Assembly (NCBI GenBank): GCA_017303635.1
Contig: JAFLCG010000006.1
Location: 1-64,000 of the forward strand
Length of the DNA: 64,000 nt
Direction: 5' to 3'
Source of the DNA: Anaerolineae bacterium
Lineage (GTDB): Bacteria; Chloroflexota; Anaerolineae; Aggregatilineales; Phototrophicaceae
Each line of letters begins with the position of its first letter. Within the stretch, counting starts at the first letter, position 1. The notes below the pieces were generated by a model. It made no database searches. It worked only from the letters and a program-made list of their open reading frames with translations, and was not told the origin of the DNA. A program made the position numbers and the translations under genes. This document shows, one piece after another, positions 56,930-64,000 of the stretch.

Positions 56930-57180
56930 CCAACTGCCTTTTCACGGGTCACCAGCCACTAACCACTACATGGCGGCAAGCACTCGTCCAGCCGCCAGCC
57001 AAGGGCCAACTATGGCGGGCGGTGGCACACTCCTCTCTTCCCGCCAGAGACGTTGCCATTTGGTGGCTGTTCCCGGCCTTCCCGCCCTCAACGATGTCGC
57101 TCATGTCGCCAATTGGCGCGGCCCTCCCGTCTTCCCGCTGAAATACCTGGTGGAAACTTCGCCACGACCGCCACAACCAT
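56930..57180. repeat. Copy B of the duplicated intergenic unit
   Basis: Aligns with 36740-37020. Here no MITE separates it from the palindrome. The spacer 56730-57300 (571 bp) holds this unit, the palindrome and a CAGAGG-rich low-complexity tail. Confidence 0.6.
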
Positions 57181-57194
57181 GACAAAGGGGGCAA
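56949..57194 (-). CDS. Candidate 81-aa ORF in copy B
   Basis: An open frame starting with TTG that includes FHQVFQREDGRAAPIGDMSD and SLAGREECATARHS. The corresponding stretch in copy A (FRQVCRWEDGRAAP) is open but stops early. The similarity could reflect an old gene or only repeat DNA; no convincing ribosome site. Confidence 0.25.
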   Translation of the reverse strand: MPPLSWLWRSWRSFHQVFQREDGRAAPIGDMSDIVEGGKAGNSHQMATSLAGREECATARHSWPLAGGWTSACRHVVVSGW

Positions 57195-57300
57195 CCATCA
57201 CTACGTTCCTCTGTGTTCCCTACCTCTCTGTTCCTCTGCTTCTCTGCAGTAAAATCCGGTATGTTTTGACCCAAATTGTTCTTCAGGATGGTAAACACAC

Positions 57301-57795
57301 ATGGAAGTCATTCGCGTGCTGCTGGTCGCAGTTCATCTCTTACTGGCAGGCATTTGGTTCGCCCAAATCATCGCTGATTGGGGTTTCAGCCGCGCCCGGC
57401 AGGGAGCCGAAGGCAAGGCGGTCGAGCTGCCGCTGATGATGGCGCAGGTCAAGGTGCTCATTCTGATGGGACAGGTCGGCGGTATCGGCGTGCTGCTGAC
57501 TGGATTTGGTCTGCTGTGGGTCAATGGTTACGGCCTGTTCAACGTCGGCGGGCTCACCCCCACCTGGTTGCTCATCAAACAGGTCGGAATGGTGATCGCG
57601 CTGGCGCTGGTCTTTGGACTGATCGCCCCGGCCCAGCGCAAACTAGCACCGGCCTTCATCGCCGCTGCCAAGGGCACACCCCGCGTCACACCGGAGATCA
57701 CTCAATTGATGACTCAGTTAGTCGGCGTGACGCGGTTGGTCAACCTGATCGTCTTGCTGGCTGTGCTGCTCGGCGTCTGGAAACCAGCGGTTTAG
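57301..57795 (+). CDS. Four-TM membrane protein (CopD/DUF2269-like)
   Basis: A 164-aa protein with four transmembrane helices (VIRVLLVAVHLLLAGIWFAQ at the start, then about 50-75, 85-105, 140-160). The pattern of a His in the first helix and a Lys in the third recalls CopD/DUF2269 proteins, but this is weak. It overlaps the convergent gene by 4 bases. Confidence 0.6.
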   Translation: MEVIRVLLVAVHLLLAGIWFAQIIADWGFSRARQGAEGKAVELPLMMAQVKVLILMGQVGGIGVLLTGFGLLWVNGYGLFNVGGLTPTWLLIKQVGMVIALALVFGLIAPAQRKLAPAFIAAAKGTPRVTPEITQLMTQLVGVTRLVNLIVLLAVLLGVWKPAV

Positions 57796-58283
57796 CGGAT
57801 GATGAAGGCCGCCACTACACCGCCTGCGATCAGGTAGCCGAGCAAGCGATTGACGGCGATACCCAGCGTATACAGGTTGGAGAAACCCCACCAGTTCCAG
57901 TATTGCAGGTCGATGCTGGCAATGCCGGCTAATCCAACCAACCCGACCAGCAGCAAACGCGTTTCCAGCGGTTGGCCCGCCGTCAGCATCAACATGCCTG
58001 AAAGCACCCCGCCGACAATCACCTGGGTGATGAATTCGATGGCGAAGTAGCGCCCCATCCGATACTGCGATGCCGGACGGATGGCAACAAAAGCAGTGAC
58101 CTGTTTGGTGATAAGGGCCATGCCATCGGTGGTCATCTCAGCCAGAGACTGACCAATGCGTTCTTGATCGGCTGCTCCCGGGGACACAACACGCTTGATA
58201 CCCCAGGGGGTCACATTCTGCGTCAATCCCATCCAGAAAAACAATATCACACCCGCGACAACCGTCCCAATCAGCCATTCCAT
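57792..58283 (-). CDS. Four-TM hypothetical membrane protein
   Basis: A 163-aa protein with transmembrane helices near the N-terminus (EWLIGTVVAGVILFFWMGL), at about 85-105, 110-125 and 140-160, and a cytoplasmic loop between the first two. No family recognised. AAGGA supports a start at the ATG-ATG near 58283-58286; the frame opens at 58304. It shares the strand with the AraC gene but is separated by about 60 bases. Confidence 0.6.
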   Translation of the reverse strand: MEWLIGTVVAGVILFFWMGLTQNVTPWGIKRVVSPGAADQERIGQSLAEMTTDGMALITKQVTAFVAIRPASQYRMGRYFAIEFITQVIVGGVLSGMLMLTAGQPLETRLLLVGLVGLAGIASIDLQYWNWWGFSNLYTLGIAVNRLLGYLIAGGVVAAFIIR

Positions 58284-58343
58284 CATGTCCATCCTTTGTT
58301 TCATTACAGAACAGATGTGCTCATTGTATTCAGAGCGGGTGCA

Positions 58344-59147
58344 TCAGTCTTGTATAAACTGGACAGACTGCGGATTTGCCTGCTGCATGTTGAAGCGCTG
58401 CCGAAATGCAGTGGGGGTCATGCCTGCAAAGGCGCTGAAGTCATGGGTGAAGTGGGCCTGATCGTAGTAGCCAGTCGCCAGCGCGATCTGTAAGAAAGAG
58501 CGCTCGCCTGCCCCGGAGAGCAACCGCAGCGCTGCCTGAAAGCGCTGGATGCGAGCATACAGGCGCGGCGTCAAACCGAGATGCTGGCGGAACAACCGAT
58601 CCACGGTGCGGATCGAATACCCGGCCTCCGCGCTCACCTGTTGGATATTCGCCTCGCCGGACGCGATCTGCCGCGCCAGGTGCAGGGTGAGTTGGTGCGA
58701 CTCGGTTGAATGCAGCCGAGACAGGAAGAAGCGATCCAGAAGGCTGGCCTGTTGATCAAAATCCGCCGCGTCGTAGAGGTGATATTCCAACGCCGCCGCC
58801 CCTGCCTCCAAGCCATTACGCAGGTCAAGGACCTGATTTGCCAGTTCATGCATGGGCAGCCGGGTGAAAGCAGCCAATCCACCGGGGCGGAAGCGCACCC
58901 CGATCAGATTGATTTCGCCCTGCTGTGCGATGACAACCGGATAGTCCCGCTGCCCATCAACATTGCCATGTGGGATGGGTATTCCGCAGCGGTCATAGGC
59001 GCAGCCGAAGTTGAACAAAATATCCGGCTGACCGTCCACATAGATTTGCTCGTGCAACACGCCGGATTCACCGGGGCGCGTCTGCACCTTCCAGTAGGAC
59101 TCGATAAACGGTCGTAAAGGTGAGGCAGGCAGTCGGAGGTGGTACAT
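58344..59147 (-). CDS. AraC-family transcriptional regulator
   Basis: A 267-aa regulator. The N-terminal domain (residues 1-150, SPLRPFIESYWKVQTRPGE) is of the DUF6597 type. The C-terminal AraC DNA-binding domain has two helix-turn-helix parts: VSAEAGYSIRTVDRLFRQHL and IALATGYYDQAHFTHDFSAF with the classic PTAFRQRF end. Target genes unknown; the membrane-protein gene downstream is a candidate. Confidence 0.9.
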   Translation of the reverse strand: MYHLRLPASPLRPFIESYWKVQTRPGESGVLHEQIYVDGQPDILFNFGCAYDRCGIPIPHGNVDGQRDYPVVIAQQGEINLIGVRFRPGGLAAFTRLPMHELANQVLDLRNGLEAGAAALEYHLYDAADFDQQASLLDRFFLSRLHSTESHQLTLHLARQIASGEANIQQVSAEAGYSIRTVDRLFRQHLGLTPRLYARIQRFQAALRLLSGAGERSFLQIALATGYYDQAHFTHDFSAFAGMTPTAFRQRFNMQQANPQSVQFIQD

Positions 59148-59179
59148 GGATGAACATTGCGTGATCGAAACGAGATATG

Positions 59180-59617
59180 TTACTCTGGCATACTAGGATT
59201 TACGCTCATTAATGGGAGCAAGGCTACTGCAGTAATGATCTGAACATCCTCATATCGTCCCACATTCAGCAAGTGTGGATCACCTGAAACCAGATAGGTC
59301 ACCTTGCCCGCTATAGCGCAGGCGATAAACATATCATCATCCCGATCAACGCTCACAGGACGAGGAAGCGGTTGGCTATCAATAATCTCTGCAAAAACTA
59401 CATAGTCATGAATGAGTTCATCCACTGATTTACCGACCAGCTTCAGGCGATTTTCAAACTTGGGACGTCCCAGAACAGACGATAATTCATCGAGCAGCAA
59501 TTCCGTTACAACGGGACGGATGCGTCGTGTATAGACTGCTTCCACGATTTTGCTCGGAACACCTGACCAAAGCATCCCGGAGACAACGATGTTGGTATCC
59601 AGTACAACCCGCAACAT
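59180..59617 (-). CDS. PIN-domain toxin (COG1569-like)
   Basis: A 145-aa PIN nuclease with VVLDTNIVVSGMLWSG at the start, LLLDELSSVLGRPKF, and DRDDDMFIACAIAGKV plus LVSGDPHLL for the remaining acidic residues. This is the branch annotated as putative toxin, PIN family. It begins four bases after the antitoxin stop. The frame upstream to 59641 overlaps the antitoxin and is less likely. Confidence 0.86.
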   Translation of the reverse strand: MLRVVLDTNIVVSGMLWSGVPSKIVEAVYTRRIRPVVTELLLDELSSVLGRPKFENRLKLVGKSVDELIHDYVVFAEIIDSQPLPRPVSVDRDDDMFIACAIAGKVTYLVSGDPHLLNVGRYEDVQIITAVALLPLMSVNPSMPE

Positions 59618-59621
59618 CGTT

Positions 59622-59807
59622 TTAGCGGGGTTGCTGCGCACGTTCTTCGGCGCGCCAGGTGTGAATTTCTTCGTTCACCAATTCATTTACCCGGCGGTCA
59701 ATCTCAGCCTGAAGAAGTTGCGTCAGTGAAACCGCCTCCAGAATACCCAGTTCGCGAGCATCTCGGATCACTTCTTCCGGTAGTTCAATGGAGACTTGTA
59801 CTAGCAT
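59622..59807 (-). CDS. Antitoxin of the PIN module
   Basis: A 61-aa protein, MLVQVSIELPEEVIRDAREL, a ribbon-helix-helix-like antitoxin start, followed by an acidic/basic helix (DRRVNELVNEEIHTWRAEER) that should bind the toxin. GAGGAG supports the ATG at 59807. Confidence 0.75.
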   Translation of the reverse strand: MLVQVSIELPEEVIRDARELGILEAVSLTQLLQAEIDRRVNELVNEEIHTWRAEERAQQPR

Positions 59808-59920
59808 GTCGATCACTCCTCTCTGATTGACTGTTGAATCTTATCACATATTCCAGGCCGCTTCTCCGCGTTGCCATCCCCCCGCCCCGATGCTAGACTC
59901 GGCAGTGGAGGTAAATCCCC

Positions 59921-61522
59921 GTGCCAAAGCAAGCCCTGTACCTGAAATGGCGACCGACCAGTTTTGATGACATGGTGGGTCAGGAACACATCGTTCGGAC
60001 TCTCCGCAACTCGCTCAAGACCGGGCGCATCCGCCATGCCTACCTGTTCAGTGGGCCGCGTGGCACCGGCAAGACCACCAGCGCCCGCCTGCTGGCGAAG
60101 GCGCTCAACTGCCATGATGCGGACCCGGAAAAGCGCCCCTGCAATGTCTGCCCGGCCTGCATTGCCGTGAACGAAGGCCGTTACCTCGATCTGATCGAGA
60201 TTGACGCCGCCTCCCACACGGGTGTGGATGATGTGCGCGACCTGCGCGACAAGATCGCCTTCTCCCCCGGTGAAGGGCAGTATAAGGTGTACATCATCGA
60301 CGAAGTCCACCGCTTCAGCGGCAGTGCCTTCGATGCCTTGCTCAAAACGCTGGAGGAACCCCCGGCGCACGCCATCTTCGTGCTGGCGACCACTGAAATT
60401 GATAAAGTCCCGGCGACCATCAAGAGCCGCTGCCTGCCCTTCGAGTTCCGCCGGGTAGCCCTGCCAGAAGTCGCGGATCGGTTGGAGCGCATCGCCCATG
60501 ACGAGGGCATTCAGATCGAACGCGCCGCGCTGGAAGTCATCGCCCGGCACGGCACCGGCTCCCTGCGCGACAGCATCAGCCTGCTCGATCAGGTCATCTC
60601 CGACCCGGAAGAATTTGTCACGCTGGATATGGTGCAGGCGGTTCTTGGCACAGCCAGCGCCGGAGCCGTCCGCGAAGTCGCAACCGCCGTCGTCCATCAG
60701 GATACGGCCCACGGCCTTCACCTGATTAACCAGGCCATTGATAACGGCAGCGATCCGCGCCACTTCGCCCAGCAGATCGTTGAGCATCTTCGGGCAGTAC
60801 TGCTGGCGCAGACCGCCAGCGCTGATCTGGTAGAAGCCTCCCGCGAAGATCAGGCCATGTACACCGAGCAAGCCGGCATGATCGACCGGGCGCGGTTGCT
60901 GCGTGCCATTCGCGCCTTCAACGAAGCGGCAACCGCCGCCCGTAGCGGCTGGCAACCTCAGCTACCGCTGGAACTGGCGCTGCTGGATGCCATGAAAGAA
61001 GAAACGGTGATGGTCGCCGCGGCACCGATGCAATCAGCCCAGCCCTTTGGTGCACCGCCCTCGCATCCCGCCGCCCCTCTGGCCGAAGCGCCGCCCGTCG
61101 AACAACTCCCACCCGGCGCGCCGCCCGTCGTGCCGCTGATGACGCTGCGTGACAAGTGGGTGGACATGCTGCGAACGCTGGGCAAGATGAATAAGACCGG
61201 GCCAGATCTCGTCCAGTACTTCCGCCCGGTGCGGATCGATGGCAACCTGGTCCACATCGCCACCGATAACGAACTCTATTTTGACCGCCTCAATGTCCAG
61301 CAGAAGATCGCCCTGGTAGAGCGTGCGCTGACCAGCGTGCATAAGGTCGGCCTGAAGGTGAAGGTCATCATCGCCCGTGACCTGGAGGCGCTACCGACAA
61401 CGCCAACCAGCGGAGACGATCAGGCCGCGCCGCAGGGCCTGGCCTACGACCCGGATGATCCGCTCATTGCGCTGGGCCGCGAACTCGGTGCGGAGATCAA
61501 GCCGGGTGATGAACGCAGTTAA
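59921..61522 (+). CDS. dnaX: DNA polymerase III subunit gamma/tau
   Basis: A 533-aa clamp-loader ATPase. Walker A GPRGTGKTTS starts at residue 45; the zinc-binding cysteines are 64, 74, 77 and 80 (CNVCPAC); Walker B IIDEVH at 125-130; sensor 1 and the SRC arginine finger in KSRCLPFEF. A Pro/Ala linker (370-410) leads to a C-terminal region that may bind polymerase alpha. It loads the sliding clamp in the replisome. Start is GTG at 59921 with GGAGG eight bases upstream. A strong hairpin follows the stop. Confidence 0.95.
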   Translation: MPKQALYLKWRPTSFDDMVGQEHIVRTLRNSLKTGRIRHAYLFSGPRGTGKTTSARLLAKALNCHDADPEKRPCNVCPACIAVNEGRYLDLIEIDAASHTGVDDVRDLRDKIAFSPGEGQYKVYIIDEVHRFSGSAFDALLKTLEEPPAHAIFVLATTEIDKVPATIKSRCLPFEFRRVALPEVADRLERIAHDEGIQIERAALEVIARHGTGSLRDSISLLDQVISDPEEFVTLDMVQAVLGTASAGAVREVATAVVHQDTAHGLHLINQAIDNGSDPRHFAQQIVEHLRAVLLAQTASADLVEASREDQAMYTEQAGMIDRARLLRAIRAFNEAATAARSGWQPQLPLELALLDAMKEETVMVAAAPMQSAQPFGAPPSHPAAPLAEAPPVEQLPPGAPPVVPLMTLRDKWVDMLRTLGKMNKTGPDLVQYFRPVRIDGNLVHIATDNELYFDRLNVQQKIALVERALTSVHKVGLKVKVIIARDLEALPTTPTSGDDQAAPQGLAYDPDDPLIALGRELGAEIKPGDERS

Positions 61523-61541
61523 GGTAAAATACAAAACGATT

Positions 61542-61570
61542 GTCGGGGCGATCCGGCGGATCGCCCCGAC
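61542..61570 (+). terminator. Strong hairpin after dnaX
   Basis: Perfect 13-bp stem GTCGGGGCGATCC / GGATCGCCCCGAC with a GGC loop. No T-run, and the next ATG is 13 bases later, so it may instead control translation of the downstream gene. Confidence 0.6.
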
Positions 61571-61582
61571 GACTGATCCACT

Positions 61583-61888
61583 ATGAAGCGCAAACCGAAG
61601 CAATCGGCTCCACCACCCGCCCCATTGCCGACCACCGTCGCCGAAGCGGTGGATTATCTGCTAGCGCAGCTCGACCCGCAAAGCCGCCAGAACCTCCGCG
61701 CCATGCCACGCGCCGATCTGATCCTGCTCCACCGGGATTACGGCATGGGTGTGCGGAATTCATTGGGGTTGTGGGGACAAAGCCCGATCCGCCATGACCC
61801 GGAGGTTGCCGGACTGTTCCCGGACGATATCTCCCAGCACATCATCGAGCGTATGTGGGAAAAACTCCAGTCTGAGGCAAACGGCTAG
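61583..61888 (+). CDS. DUF6794 protein
   Basis: A 101-aa protein with the DUF6794 pattern TVAEAVDYLLAQLDPQSRQN, then LILLHRDYGMGVRNSLGLWG and PDDISQHIIERMWEKLQ. The function is unknown. It follows dnaX after a hairpin, so it may be weakly co-transcribed. Confidence 0.75.
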   Translation: MKRKPKQSAPPPAPLPTTVAEAVDYLLAQLDPQSRQNLRAMPRADLILLHRDYGMGVRNSLGLWGQSPIRHDPEVAGLFPDDISQHIIERMWEKLQSEANG

Positions 61889-61933
61889 CAAGCCCCTCAT
61901 AACGACGAATAGAACGTACAAGTTCATTTGCGT

Positions 61934-61990
61934 CTGGCTCCCCTCTCCCAGCCGTCTTCGGCGCTTGGGAGAGGGGTTGGGGGTGAGGGC
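61934..61990. repeat. Inverse copy of the CCCCTCTCCC hairpin repeat
   Basis: CTGGCTCCCCTCTCCCAGCC ... GGGAGAGGGGTTGGGGGTGA, the reverse orientation of 17690-17760. Inner hairpin GCCGTCTTCGGC. Confidence 0.75.
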
Positions 61991-62059
61991 TTCCCGCAAA
62001 TTCTCTCGAAACCTGATCGACTTCCCTAAGTAGACCACGTTTCAATCAGGGGACGTATC

Positions 62060-62857
62060 TTATGCGTCCCCGTTGACATCCAGAACATAGCTAACAGATA
62101 CACTGGGATGCACTTCAAATCCCAGCCGGGTGTAAAGGTGATAGCCATCCGGTGAGGGTGCCAAAACCGCTACTTGATAGCCTTCTGCCCGTGCTTCCCG
62201 CAATGCATACAACGTAACTGCCGTTCCAAACCCGCGCCGCTGAAAGAAAGGCAACGTCGCCACATTGAGTAAGCCCGCCGCCCGCTGACCCAAAAACAAC
62301 ATCGAGACAGCAACCGGCTGATCTTCCTGCAAGGCTATATACCAACGCAGACGTTTGCTATGGAGTAAGCTGATGTAAAGAGCAAGGCGCTGCTGATCGT
62401 CTTCGCCACTATCGTGTTGAAAAACACGATGCCATTGACGCATTTGATCGTCATCGATTACACGTTGAATGGTCACCTGAGAGATAGATTTTTGCACCTC
62501 GACCAAATGATCCAGGTCGGCATACATGATATTGCCGCCATCCAGTCGCAGGCAACCCTTTGAAAGCAACTGTGCTTCAAGATCATGCGGCTGGCATTCT
62601 GGTGTGATGTACCACTGAAACCAGATTTTGCGTTCAGCAAAACGTCGGAGCAGTGCTGTGATTGTGACATCTGCCTGTTCCGGGTTGAGCCGAGTGCGGG
62701 TAACACCATTATGCGTGTTGTCCTCTACACCGGTGATGACCCAACGCACCGTATCATCCGCCTGTTGTGTCGCCAGCGAAGAAGTCCCCAGATAGTCGAG
62801 GAACTCGATTTCATTCTCGGCAGCGAGAATTGCACCATAGGCAGGATCAATGGTCAT
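62060..62857 (-). CDS. GNAT-family N-acetyltransferase
   Basis: A 265-aa protein with an N-terminal degenerate GNAT-like half (residues 1-130) and a C-terminal GNAT half with acetyl-CoA loop LPFFQRRGFGTAVTLYAL and the closing LYTRLGFEV. The substrate is unknown. It is 14 bases downstream of the GH36 gene on the same strand, thus probably co-transcribed with it. Confidence 0.85.
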   Translation of the reverse strand: MTIDPAYGAILAAENEIEFLDYLGTSSLATQQADDTVRWVITGVEDNTHNGVTRTRLNPEQADVTITALLRRFAERKIWFQWYITPECQPHDLEAQLLSKGCLRLDGGNIMYADLDHLVEVQKSISQVTIQRVIDDDQMRQWHRVFQHDSGEDDQQRLALYISLLHSKRLRWYIALQEDQPVAVSMLFLGQRAAGLLNVATLPFFQRRGFGTAVTLYALREARAEGYQVAVLAPSPDGYHLYTRLGFEVHPSVSVSYVLDVNGDA

Positions 62858-62871
62858 CTTTTTGTCCGGAA

Positions 62872-64000
62872 CTAAGGTAATCGGCTAGGTTTTTCGGTGA
62901 TCGGCTCCGTGCTCAAGTAAATCAAGCGCCCCTCGTGCGGAGCCAGCGCCACGGTGACCCGCTCGACTTCACCCAGCGCCGCATCGCCTGACCAGTCGTA
63001 AGCGTGCAGCGGCCCGTTTAAACCCAGCACCGCCAGCGGATAACTGCGCTCGGCGGGGCGGTCGCCCACATTGAAGCAGAAGACTGCTGCCAGCCCTTCA
63101 TGCTCGCGCACCTGTACCATCACCGGGTCAGTAGCGCGGGCTTCATGGCGTACCTTGCGCGGATCTTTGGTATCGGGCAGCCGGTCATAGACCATCCCCG
63201 TCTGCCCCAGCAGCGGATAGCGGCACTGGCGAGCCTCGGTATTGCTCTGCAGCAGGAAACGCCATAAATCCAAGCGCCGGGCAGATAGTTTCGGCAAATA
63301 ATCGCTGGTCATGGTCACACCGCCCGCCATACCCGCGTAGATCGCCAGCGCCTCGATTTCAGCGTCCGTCAGGTAGTGGAATGGTTCCCGCAGCAGAATG
63401 CAATCGGGGTCGATCTGCCACAGCACCTGGTTACCAAAGTTGCGGGTAGCCTGATCCCGCAGGAGCGATGCCGCCGAATTACCGCCCGTCCAGGTCACAC
63501 CCACATCACCGCCAATTCGCACACCGTCCACCAGACCGATGCTGGCCCACAGCGGCGCACCACAGGCCAACCAGGTGGCGTCGCCAATTTCTTCGCGGAT
63601 CATCTCGGAAAAGCGCCGCCAGACTTCGACGCGGGTCATGCCCGGCGTGTGCCATTTTGCGCGGTCGGGACCGTAGTGCGCGCCCCAGTAGAAGAAGTCG
63701 ATCTTGAAGTACTCGCAGCCCCATTCCTTCCGCCAGGCGCGGAAACACTGCCGGATGTATTCAAAGGCTTCCGGGTGGGTCGCGTCGAGGATGTAACCCT
63801 CCTCGCTCATCTTGAACCAGCGGTTCTCGCCGTAGGTATACCATTCGACCAGCGGGCCGCCCTTCACGGCATCCTGCACCACCCAATCGGGGTGTTCCTG
63901 ATACAACTGACTCCGATTGCCGACGATGAACGGGGCGATCCACAAACCCGGCACAAAACCCGCCGCACGGATTTCATCCATGATGAATTTCATACCACGG
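62872..64000 (-). CDS. GH36-type alpha-galactosidase, C-terminal part (truncated by window edge)
   Basis: 376 residues are visible; the N-terminus lies beyond the right edge. GH36/GH31-clan TIM-barrel features: GFVPGLWIAPFIVGNRSQLY, the nucleophile Asp in YFKIDFFYWGA, and the acid/base Asp in VRIGGDVGV. The C-terminal beta-domain ends SLP-like (PSRLP). It hydrolyses alpha-galactosides, probably in the cytoplasm. ATG at 63993 is internal, as upstream codons continue the frame. Confidence 0.88.
   Translation of the reverse strand, partial: RGMKFIMDEIRAAGFVPGLWIAPFIVGNRSQLYQEHPDWVVQDAVKGGPLVEWYTYGENRWFKMSEEGYILDATHPEAFEYIRQCFRAWRKEWGCEYFKIDFFYWGAHYGPDRAKWHTPGMTRVEVWRRFSEMIREEIGDATWLACGAPLWASIGLVDGVRIGGDVGVTWTGGNSAASLLRDQATRNFGNQVLWQIDPDCILLREPFHYLTDAEIEALAIYAGMAGGVTMTSDYLPKLSARRLDLWRFLLQSNTEARQCRYPLLGQTGMVYDRLPDTKDPRKVRHEARATDPVMVQVREHEGLAAVFCFNVGDRPAERSYPLAVLGLNGPLHAYDWSGDAALGEVERVTVALAPHEGRLIYLSTEPITEKPSRLP

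Noticed and set aside
59813..60955. 380-aa minus-strand open frame opposite dnaX
   Set aside because: Shadow of the GC-rich dnaX coding strand; composition is low-complexity Gly/Ala/Asp and no family features are seen.

Overview
The window looks like a chromosomal segment of a GC-rich, free-living bacterium, most probably a member of the Chloroflexota (Anaerolineae-like). I infer this from Thr/Pro-rich lipoproteins, an L,D-transpeptidase, large lineage-specific hypothetical genes, a Rieske/cytochrome b/multi-cytochrome c operon, DUF6794 and DCC-family proteins, and many simple intergenic repeats. No rRNA, tRNA or CRISPR array was recognised. The assignment rests on gene content only.

Layout: 0-9 kb carries a type II NADH dehydrogenase, an RBBP9-type hydrolase, a PspA-like protein with a membrane partner, a cobO-cbiR corrinoid pair and a very large uncharacterised protein. 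9-17 kb is accessory: a DUF5615/DUF433 module, an L,D-transpeptidase, a crotonase, a CGNR regulator divergent from an EamA exporter, a PIN toxin-antitoxin pair, a GNAT and an M42 peptidase. 17-22 kb holds a response regulator and histidine kinase separated by an AT-rich foreign-looking gene, then a TPR lipoprotein. 22-27 kb is a minus-strand respiratory operon (Rieske, cytochrome b with a long C-terminal extension, diheme and monoheme cytochromes c, small membrane protein) with hairpins or terminators between genes. 27-34 kb holds RNase D, a peptide ABC importer without ATPases, and a beta-CASP metallo-hydrolase with a small partner.

34.2-35.8 kb is an AT-rich islet of unknown genes. 36-46 kb holds a MazG-like hydrolase, a zinc-ribbon membrane protein, and a fatty-acyl neighbourhood: an acyl-ACP-reductase-like enzyme, a left-handed beta-helix protein, FabF and a hotdog thioesterase. 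46-50 kb carries a DCC protein and a transmembrane TIR-TPR protein. 50-59 kb has a Tat-exported cyclase-family hydrolase, transporters, AcpS, a pair of paralogous SH3 proteins with different cell-wall-hydrolase-like C-termini, and an AraC regulator. 59-64 kb has a third PIN module, dnaX, a DUF6794 protein, a GNAT and a truncated GH36 alpha-galactosidase.

Much of the intergenic space is repeat-derived. There are at least two families of short elements with terminal inverted repeats, one nested inside the other, and a 93-bp MITE with a target-site duplication. There is also a duplicated unit of about 230 bp, each copy preceded by a palindrome resembling GAAC-N4-GTTC SOS boxes, and TGGTCAG-type tandem repeats directly after stop codons. 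The strongest leads are the acyl-reductase/FabF cluster, the sliding-clamp-like C-terminal motifs on the beta-CASP protein and its partner, the cobO-cbiR pair, the transmembrane TIR protein, the variant bc complex and the nested MITEs.
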